Positions 34,439-40,459 of a stretch of DNA of 40,459 bases are shown here, in pieces. Origin of the DNA: Rhodobacteraceae bacterium Water-Bin34 (lineage in GTDB: Bacteria > Pseudomonadota > Alphaproteobacteria > Rhodobacterales > Rhodobacteraceae). The stretch covers positions 1 through 40,459 of the forward strand of contig FZLS01000021.1 of assembly GCA_900197625.1 (NCBI GenBank), in the 5' to 3' direction. The first letter of the stretch is position 1. Every line of letters begins with the position of its first letter. The position numbers were made by a program, and so were the translations under genes. The notes below the pieces were generated by a model that saw nothing but the letters and a program-made list of their open reading frames with translations, was not told the DNA's origin and did not search any database.

Positions 34439-35737
34439 ATGGTAGGCACTCTACTTGGAACCCGAATTAGAGAAAATAGAAAAGCCCTAAAGCTTACACA
34501 AAAGGATTTGGCAAAAATTGCAGGTATCTCTGCATCTTATTTAAATTTAATTGAACACAACCGAAGAGGAATCGCTGGCAAAACATTAAATACTATTGCA
34601 AGAGCGTTGTCAGTAGAGCCTTCAGAGCTGTCTGATGGTATGAATCAATCACTTATTAATCGATTAAAATCTGCTGCAATCCGTAACAAACAAATCAACA
34701 CAGAAACTAATAGAATAGAGGAATTCGCTGCACGATTCCCTGGTTTTGCAAGATTAATTGCCAGACAAAGTGATCAAATAAATATTAGAGATGAAGAATT
34801 TACCATTCTATCGGATCAATTAAAACATGATCCTTACTTTGCAGAAGCTATGCATTTACTATTGTCAAACATCACAACGATTAGATCGACAGCAGATATC
34901 CTAGCGGGAAATTCAAATATACCAACCAAAACATCAAAAAGGTTTATAGATAATTTAGCAGAAGAAGCTCTTAAACTGTCAAACACCGCGGAAGATATAT
35001 TTGATTATTTCGAACCAACGTCTGAGAAACAGGTAACTAATTTAGATTTATCCCCCTTTGAATTACTTTTAGAAAAAAATAGTTATTATTTGAAAGATCT
35101 AGAATACAAAAAACAAACCATTGATGAGATTTTGTCCTCATTAAATCTTTCTAGTGAAGATCATGCAAAAACAAAAAACTCATTAAACGCTTATGTTGAA
35201 ATGGTAAAAAATCTGCCAATCAATTCATTTTTAGATGTTGCAGTAAAACATAGCTATGATGCCATATCATTAGCGAAGCACTTCAATACTGATATACTTT
35301 CAATATGTTTTCGATTAGCGCACCTACCAAAAAGATCAGACATACCAAAATTTGGCATAATACAATGCGATGCCTCTGGGTCTGTTCTATACCGCAAACA
35401 ATTAAATTCATTTAGCCTACCAAGGTATGGTGGCGCCTGCCCTTTATGGCCAGTATATCGCAGTCTTTCACAACCACTGCAGCCAATTAGGGCAATGCTT
35501 GACATGCCAATGGGCGATCGTTTTCATACAATAAGTTTTGCATACCCAACAGAAGCTGCTCAAATTGGAATGCCAGCTTTAACTGAGGCTGTAATGCTAT
35601 TTACACCTGATTATTTGATGTTACCAAAAATATCACATACTCAAACTCCTCAATTAGCAGTTGGGCTCCAATGCACAGTTTGTTCAAGATTAGAATGCCC
35701 AGCACGACGGGCACCATATTTATTGGAAAGCAAATAA
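34439..35737 (+). CDS. ScfR-family (short-chain fatty acyl-CoA) transcriptional regulator with an internal DHp-like region
   Basis: A 432-residue cytoplasmic regulator. Residues 5-62 are an XRE helix-turn-helix (RIRENRKALKLTQKDLAKIAGIS in pieces: LKLTQKDLAKIAGIS, SYLNLIEHNRRG). Residues 270-295 are IrrE-like, and the C-terminal ScfR (DUF2083) domain ends in a Cys cluster, Cys412, Cys415 and Cys420 (CTVCSRLECPARR). RamB, PccR and MccR of this family sense acyl-CoA. Between them, residues 135-192 look like the dimerisation helices of a histidine kinase: His139 starts H-x-L-x4-T-x-I-R-S-x3-I-L, matching the kinase encoded at 36418 at 8 of 17 positions, with no ATPase domain. It is divergent from the importer operon and precedes the two-component genes by 64 bases. 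Family firm; DHp role speculative. Confidence 0.88.
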   Translation: MVGTLLGTRIRENRKALKLTQKDLAKIAGISASYLNLIEHNRRGIAGKTLNTIARALSVEPSELSDGMNQSLINRLKSAAIRNKQINTETNRIEEFAARFPGFARLIARQSDQINIRDEEFTILSDQLKHDPYFAEAMHLLLSNITTIRSTADILAGNSNIPTKTSKRFIDNLAEEALKLSNTAEDIFDYFEPTSEKQVTNLDLSPFELLLEKNSYYLKDLEYKKQTIDEILSSLNLSSEDHAKTKNSLNAYVEMVKNLPINSFLDVAVKHSYDAISLAKHFNTDILSICFRLAHLPKRSDIPKFGIIQCDASGSVLYRKQLNSFSLPRYGGACPLWPVYRSLSQPLQPIRAMLDMPMGDRFHTISFAYPTEAAQIGMPALTEAVMLFTPDYLMLPKISHTQTPQLAVGLQCTVCSRLECPARRAPYLLESK

Positions 35738-35801
35738 ATAAATTGCACCTTTAAATATTTAAGTTAAGCTAGAATTTCACTATCTCAAGGGGGGTGGAGA
35801 C

Positions 35802-36170
35802 GTGAAAAAGTCAGTTGTAATAATTGAAGATGAGCCATTTATTATTGAGGCATTAACTTTTTTATTAGAAAATGAGGGCTTAGATGTACGATCAATTTCA
35901 GACGGCGCCAATGCGATAGATTTCATAATAAAGTCAAAACCAAATTTGGTAATCCTAGATATAATGTTACCAAACGTAAGTGGTATGAAAATATTAGAAG
36001 ATATTCGCTCAATGGATGAAATATCTAATTTGCCAGTTTTGATGTTAACCGCAAAAGGTCAGAAAAAAGACCGAAGGGCTGCAGAAGAAGCCGGAGTTAG
36101 TAAATTCATGACAAAGCCATTTGATAATCAAGAACTTATAGAAAATGTTAAAGCTATGATAAAATCATGA
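35802..36170 (+). CDS. Single-domain response regulator (GTG start)
   Basis: A 122-residue receiver domain with nothing after it. The acidic pocket (Glu9, Asp10), phospho-acceptor Asp53 in VILDIMLPN, Thr83 and Lys105 in MTKPFD are all present. GTG is preceded by a strong purine-rich site (AAGGGGGGTGGAG). The stop overlaps the next start (ATGA), and the sensor kinase follows, so it is the likely partner of that kinase. With no output domain it must act through another protein or a phosphorelay. In the comparable CrbS/CrbR acetate system of Vibrio the regulator does have a DNA-binding domain. Confidence 0.92.
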   Translation: MKKSVVIIEDEPFIIEALTFLLENEGLDVRSISDGANAIDFIIKSKPNLVILDIMLPNVSGMKILEDIRSMDEISNLPVLMLTAKGQKKDRRAAEEAGVSKFMTKPFDNQELIENVKAMIKS

Positions 36171-36418
36171 ATGATAATTCTAGCGAAAAACGAGACATAA
36201 AAAGGCGTAAATTACGAAAAATTACTGAGTTCTCAGCTGGCATACCAATTTTAGCGATTTGCTTACTTGTATCTCCATTGCTCAACGGTTTCACAACAGA
36301 CTTTGACCAAGTTAACTTTTCTTCTGTAATTTTCTATATTTTTGGCACTTGGGGAATTTTTATAATATTAGCGATTTTTATGGCGCGCTTACTTACAAAT
36401 GGTGTGGATGAAAATTAA
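36167..36418 (+). CDS. Small two-helix membrane protein between response regulator and sensor kinase
   Basis: An 83-residue protein. A basic N terminus (KRDIKRRKLRKITEF) precedes two hydrophobic helices (about residues 25-41 and 52-74) separated by a short polar loop, with a short acidic C terminus. It overlaps its neighbours by four bases and one base, so all three genes are translationally coupled. I do not recognise the family with certainty; small membrane proteins are known next to SSS-type transporters, so it may be a partner of the transporter domain of the kinase. Function inferred only from context. Confidence 0.78.
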   Translation: MNDNSSEKRDIKRRKLRKITEFSAGIPILAICLLVSPLLNGFTTDFDQVNFSSVIFYIFGTWGIFIILAIFMARLLTNGVDEN

Positions 36419-39078
36419 TGTTGAACTCAAATATCATCGTAATAATTTGTTTGATTTATGTTGGGTCTCTATTTGCTGTTGCAGGCCTTGCTGAACGTAG
36501 AGCCAAAAAAGGCAAGCTAGGCTTTTTACATTCACCTTTGATATATACACTTTCTATTTCAGTATATTGTACTGCATGGACATTCTATGGGTCAGTTGGG
36601 TCTGCAGCTCTAAATGGATTTGAATTTTTGGCGATTTATCTTGGACCAACAATTGTTTTTGTTGGTTGGTGGTGGTTTTTAAGAAAACTAGTTCGTATCG
36701 GAAGAACTCAAAGGATTACATCCATTGCTGATTTGATTTCTTCCAGATACGGCAAGAGTAATACATTGGGTGTCATCGTAACTTTATTAGCAATTTTAGG
36801 TTCTACTCCATATATTGCACTTCAACTACAATCCCTAACATTGAGCTTTGCAGTTTTTACAGAAAATTCTAATTCTAATTACAACCCTATTATAACTGCA
36901 CTATTTATAGCAGCTGGCCTTGCCTTATTTACTATATTATTTGGAACTCGTAATTTAGACGCAAATGAAAGACATCACGGTGTTGTTACTGCAATTGCTT
37001 TAGAGGCAATCGTAAAATTGGTTGCTTTTATATCTGTTGGTATTTTTGTAGTTTGGGGCCTTAGCGATGGTCCAAGTAATATGCTAGATATTATGGAAAA
37101 AAGCATACCAATTACAAATCAAGTGTTTTCATCAAGGTGGGTTACATTAACCTTTTTATCCGCAACAGCGATAATTTGTTTACCCCGAATGTTTCAGGTT
37201 ATTGTTGTTGAAAATAGTGCTGAAAAGCATTTAGCAACCGCAAGTTGGGCTTTCCCACTTTACTTACTTTTAATGTGTATCTTCGTTTTACCAATAGCGG
37301 CAACCGGGTTAAACATTTTGCCCGAAGGCTCTAACCCAGATTTATTTGTACTAACAATACCTTTAGCAGAAGATCGCGGCACATTAGCAGCATTAGCATT
37401 TTTGGGTGGATTTTCTTCAGCTACATCTATGGTAATAGTAGCAGCTATTGCATTATCAACAATGGCATCAAACCATATAGTCTTACCACTTTGGCTTTAT
37501 GCAGTACAAAAAAGAAATCCAGAAAGCGACGATGTAAGAACTGTATTATTACGCTCTAGGCGAATTAGTATCGCCTGCATAATTGGGTTTGGATATTTGT
37601 ACTTTATACTTACTGGAGGCACGTCAGCTCTTGCTTCTATTGGTTTGATTGCATTTCTAGGTGTAGCCCAGGTTTTACCTGCCTTAATAGGTGCATTGTT
37701 TTGGAGAAATGCTACTAGAAAAGGTGCTATTTATGGAATTTCAACTGGATTTATTATTTGGGCATATTCATCATTTTTACCAAGCTTTGGTGGTGATTTT
37801 ATTCTAAGTACTGATACTTTAGAGCTAGGCCCATTGGGGCTATCATTTCTTAGGCCTCAAGCACTATTTGGTATAAATATAAGTGACCCTCTTACACATG
37901 CTGTATTCTGGTCAATTTTCTTAAATACCATAGTGTTCATAATTACCTCATTAATTTCAACACCATCTCCTTTAGAAAGGCTTCAAGCACAAAAATTCAT
38001 AAACGTATTCGGACAAAAATCGAATATAACACCTGTTGGAGATGGCGTTACACCAGAGGATCTTTTCATACTTGCGCAAAGAATCTTAGGAAGAAAAGAT
38101 GCACAAATACTCTTTGATAAGTTTTCAAAAAAACAAGGACGTAACGATTTACCAGAAATAACATTTGAACTAATGGAAACACTAGAACAAAAGTTTGCAG
38201 GATCTGTTGGAGCAGCAACAGCACATTCTATGATAACACAAGCTGTAGGTAATCAATCAATAACTGTTGAAGACTTAATTGCTGTAGCCGATGAGACAGT
38301 ACAAGTCATAGAATATTCAGCAAGATTAGAAGAACAATCAAAAGAGTTAACTAAAGCGGCAGCTGAGCTAAGAATAGCAAATAATAAATTGACCGAACTA
38401 AGCTCACAAAAAGATGAATTTTTAAGTCATGTAAGTCATGAGTTGCGTACACCAATGACTTCAATCAGATCTTTTTCAGAAATACTACAATCCAATAAAA
38501 AACTAGACAAAGATCAATTAAAATATTTTTCGACAATCATTAATGATGAAAGCAAACGACTGACGCGTCTATTAGATGAAATATTAGATTTAAGTTTCTT
38601 GGAAAGTGGCCAAGTAAAATTAAATATTTCAACTTTACGCCTAAATGAAATCTTACGAACAGCGCTTCAATCAACTCAACAAACCATAGCAAATTCAAAT
38701 GCTTTATTAGAATTTAATGAAGACTTTACTAATACTGAAATTCAGACAGATCCTGATCGTTTATCACAAGTTTTCATAAACTTAATTACCAACGCATTTA
38801 AATATAATGATAACAACCAGCCAACTTTAAAAATTAGTTGTGAAATAAAAGGTGCATTTTTGCTTGTATCTTTTCAAGATAATGGCCCAGGTATTCCAAA
38901 AGCTGAGCACACAATTATTTTTGAAAAATTCACTAGGCTAAGCAACACAGAAAATACAAATGGTGTCGGGTTGGGATTAGCAATTAGCCAAGAAATAATG
39001 AAAAACCTTCGTGGTTCGATATCATGTTTAGAAAGTAAAATTGGAGCAAATTTTCAAGTACAAATACCTTTAGATTAA
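36418..39078 (+). CDS. Sensor histidine kinase with N-terminal SSS transporter domain (CbrA/CrbS type)
   Basis: An 886-residue membrane kinase. Residues 1 to about 515 form a 13-helix sodium/solute symporter domain (YCTAWTFYGSVGSAALNG, GGFSSATSMVIVAAIALSTM). A linker with the STAC-like stretch TPEDLFILAQRILGRKDAQ comes next, then a coiled coil (about 640-665), the phospho-accepting His674 in SHVSHELRTPMTS, and a C-terminal ATPase with N box (VFINLITNAFKYND), G1 (DNGPGIP), F box (FEKFTR) and G2 (GVGLGLAIS). It has no receiver domain; the separate one upstream fits. CrbS, with this architecture, controls acs in Vibrio in response to acetate, and CbrA controls carbon use in Pseudomonas. Its nearness to acs and ScfR supports acetate or short-chain sensing here. 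Confidence 0.92.
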   Translation: MLNSNIIVIICLIYVGSLFAVAGLAERRAKKGKLGFLHSPLIYTLSISVYCTAWTFYGSVGSAALNGFEFLAIYLGPTIVFVGWWWFLRKLVRIGRTQRITSIADLISSRYGKSNTLGVIVTLLAILGSTPYIALQLQSLTLSFAVFTENSNSNYNPIITALFIAAGLALFTILFGTRNLDANERHHGVVTAIALEAIVKLVAFISVGIFVVWGLSDGPSNMLDIMEKSIPITNQVFSSRWVTLTFLSATAIICLPRMFQVIVVENSAEKHLATASWAFPLYLLLMCIFVLPIAATGLNILPEGSNPDLFVLTIPLAEDRGTLAALAFLGGFSSATSMVIVAAIALSTMASNHIVLPLWLYAVQKRNPESDDVRTVLLRSRRISIACIIGFGYLYFILTGGTSALASIGLIAFLGVAQVLPALIGALFWRNATRKGAIYGISTGFIIWAYSSFLPSFGGDFILSTDTLELGPLGLSFLRPQALFGINISDPLTHAVFWSIFLNTIVFIITSLISTPSPLERLQAQKFINVFGQKSNITPVGDGVTPEDLFILAQRILGRKDAQILFDKFSKKQGRNDLPEITFELMETLEQKFAGSVGAATAHSMITQAVGNQSITVEDLIAVADETVQVIEYSARLEEQSKELTKAAAELRIANNKLTELSSQKDEFLSHVSHELRTPMTSIRSFSEILQSNKKLDKDQLKYFSTIINDESKRLTRLLDEILDLSFLESGQVKLNISTLRLNEILRTALQSTQQTIANSNALLEFNEDFTNTEIQTDPDRLSQVFINLITNAFKYNDNNQPTLKISCEIKGAFLLVSFQDNGPGIPKAEHTIIFEKFTRLSNTENTNGVGLGLAISQEIMKNLRGSISCLESKIGANFQVQIPLD

Positions 39079-39131
39079 TTTTGATACAAAAAAATTATAT
39101 GAGTTGAAATTGCTTTTATAAGAGACTTATT

Positions 39132-39878
39132 ATGACCGAACAAATATTTTTAATCATATGCTTATTCTCTATTTTTATAATAGCTGGAATTATAAAAGGC
39201 GCTGCAGGGTTAGGGTTACCGACAGCCGCGATGGGTCTTATGACCATTACTATTGCTCCAAGAACAGCAATTGCATTATTAATATTTCCTCTAATATTTA
39301 CTAATGCATGGCAAATGTTTCGATCAGGCAATGTTTATCAAACATTTAAAAAATATTTTCCATTTATATTTATGCTAATTATATTTGTGTGGTTAACCGT
39401 TAATAAAACTTCTGATGTGAGTGATAGTACATTAATTGGGTTTTTAGGATTTTTTATTTTATTATTTGTAATTGTGAATATTTCTAAAAATGCACCATAC
39501 ATTCCAAATCATCACGATATAAAAGCCCAAATTATCTCAGGTTTAATTGCTGGAGTAATGGGTGGATTAACATCCGTATGGGCCCCTCCACTTGCAATTT
39601 ATTTGGCAGCAAGACGAACCACAAAAGAAGAATTCGTACGTGTTAGTGGTTTAATTTTTTTCATTGGATCAATTCCACTTTTAATAGCATATTTTAATCA
39701 AGGGCATATGAATAGTGAGCTATCATTACTATCAATTTGCTTATTACTGCCAACATTTATTGGATTTTGGATAGGGGAAAATATTCGTAAAAAAATGTCA
39801 GAAATTATTTTCAAAAAATTTATATTATTTATCTTCTTATTTATGGGGTTAGATTTAATCAGGCGCGCGTACTTTTAG
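39132..39878 (+). CDS. TauE/SafE (TSUP) family membrane permease
   Basis: A 248-residue protein with about eight helices in two repeats. KGAAGLGLPTAAMGLMT in the first half and GLIAGVMGGLTSVWAPPLAIYLAAR (in pieces: GLIAGVMGGLTSV, APPLAIYLA) in the second are the duplicated TSUP motifs. Family members export sulfite, sulfoacetate and related organic anions, or take up small acids. It begins 53 bases after the kinase gene, so it may belong to its operon or have its own promoter. GAGA precedes the ATG. Substrate unknown. Confidence 0.88.
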   Translation: MTEQIFLIICLFSIFIIAGIIKGAAGLGLPTAAMGLMTITIAPRTAIALLIFPLIFTNAWQMFRSGNVYQTFKKYFPFIFMLIIFVWLTVNKTSDVSDSTLIGFLGFFILLFVIVNISKNAPYIPNHHDIKAQIISGLIAGVMGGLTSVWAPPLAIYLAARRTTKEEFVRVSGLIFFIGSIPLLIAYFNQGHMNSELSLLSICLLLPTFIGFWIGENIRKKMSEIIFKKFILFIFLFMGLDLIRRAYF

Positions 39879-39880
39879 AA

Positions 39881-40459
39881 TTAAACTTTGAAATTAAATG
39901 CTGATATACTATTTTCAGATCCATCAAACATCATAGGTCTGGCAATCGGTGGTTCAGCTCTTTGGGCACAGTGGGGCCTTTCACATAATCGACAATTCTG
40001 GCCAACATCTGCTCGATCAACAGCACCTCCTGATGCATATATCATATCTGTAATAAATTCAGCCTCACAAGCTAACATAATAGCAGTTTGGCGCATATTT
40101 TCACCGTATGCTCCACCACTTTGTTTGGTTGATCGGTTTAATGTAAAATATGCTTGCCCATTCTGACTTTCAACAATTTGTGTCAGAAGTTGTTGTGGCA
40201 AAGAAACAGCCTTAAAAATAGATAGCTTTGGACATTGGCCACCAAATGAATTTTTGGGATACCCTCTAAGCCCTAATCTTCGAACTTTATTTCCTGCTTG
40301 ATCCACTTCCTGAAGAAAAAATGGTATTCCTTCCATATCTACCCGACTTAATGTAGTCATGCGATATGCAACCTCACCAAAAGAAACGTCAAATCGCTTT
40401 GCTATAGCCTCTACATCATATTTCATTCTTTGTGTCGTCTGGAAAAATCTTTTGTAAGG
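39881..40459 (-). CDS. Second ScfR-family regulator, C-terminal part only
   Basis: The frame is open to the right edge: beyond the first internal Met it continues with PYKRFFQTTQRMKYD, so the N terminus and HTH lie outside. The visible 192 residues contain the IrrE-like helix (EAIAKRFDVSFGEVAYRMTTL), the ScfR core (FGGQCPKLSIFKA, YFTLNRSTKQS) and the Cys cluster CRLCERPHC. The pattern is the same as in the regulator at 34439, but identity is low, so they are distant paralogues. It converges on the TSUP gene with a two-base gap. Whether it controls local genes is unknown. Confidence 0.87.
   Translation of the reverse strand, partial: PYKRFFQTTQRMKYDVEAIAKRFDVSFGEVAYRMTTLSRVDMEGIPFFLQEVDQAGNKVRRLGLRGYPKNSFGGQCPKLSIFKAVSLPQQLLTQIVESQNGQAYFTLNRSTKQSGGAYGENMRQTAIMLACEAEFITDMIYASGGAVDRADVGQNCRLCERPHCAQRAEPPIARPMMFDGSENSISAFNFKV

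Noticed and set aside
35751..35762. TTAAATATTTAA palindrome upstream of the response regulator
   Set aside because: Purely AT and common by chance in this genome; no flanking symmetry or good promoter spacing.
1..40459. CRISPR arrays, insertion sequences, prophage or toxin-antitoxin genes
   Set aside because: No spaced direct repeats, transposase, integrase or phage genes were seen; the region looks like stable chromosome.

Overview
The window is about 40.5 kb of AT-rich, densely packed bacterial chromosome. Gene content points to a marine alphaproteobacterium, most likely a low-GC relative of the Rhodobacterales/Roseobacter group. The indications are ScfR-type short-chain acyl regulators, a Rhodobacteraceae-like SseB protein, a Cys-type KdsA, a potFGHI operon ending in a class III aminotransferase, Rieske and TMADH-like demethylases, and a Tat-dependent Liv-type transporter joined to acs. 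Taxonomy is inferred from gene content only. There are no transposases, integrases, CRISPR arrays or rRNA genes, and no gene-free gap exceeds 300 bases.

Layout. (1) 1-1790: the 3' end of rodA, then a GhrA-type hydroxyacid dehydrogenase coupled to it. (2) 10281-1787, minus strand: one long operon for an Mrp-like cation/proton antiporter (E, F, G, a stand-alone MbhD/E-like subunit, B, C, and three D-type proton-channel subunits with a small membrane protein between two of them), ending in an SseB-family gene. (3) 10574-12771: kdsA, a BaiN-type flavoprotein and tRNA-Gln(UUG). (4) 18335-12807, minus: polyamine importer potFGHI plus a polyamine-type aminotransferase, with a hairpin after potF. (5) 18634-26900: a candidate methylated-amine (betaine-like) catabolic locus. 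It holds a Rieske oxygenase with a bridging Glu, a coupled 76-residue protein of unknown function, a polyamine-oxidase-like flavoenzyme, a cupin, a MATE exporter, an aldehyde dehydrogenase and a TMADH/StcD-like iron-sulfur flavoprotein. (6) 34227-27041, minus: a five-gene Liv-type ABC importer with acs as last gene and a strong terminator. (7) 34439-40459: an ScfR regulator, a single-domain response regulator, a small membrane protein, a sensor kinase with an SSS transporter domain, a TauE-type permease, and part of a second ScfR.

How they may work together. The Rieske and TMADH-like genes are 6 kb apart but start from promoters sharing AGTCAA...TTGACTGATnnATC, with the same 22-nt distance to a -10-like box. 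Each promoter region is also shared with a divergent gene (potF, and the aldehyde dehydrogenase). This suggests one regulon for uptake, N-demethylation or deamination, and aldehyde oxidation. On the right, ScfR, kinase, response regulator, importer and acs look like an acetate/short-chain-acyl response unit. The ScfR protein contains what looks like a histidine-kinase dimerisation helix pair with a candidate phospho-accepting His, while the neighbouring response regulator lacks an output domain. This raises the possibility of a phosphorelay into the transcription factor.
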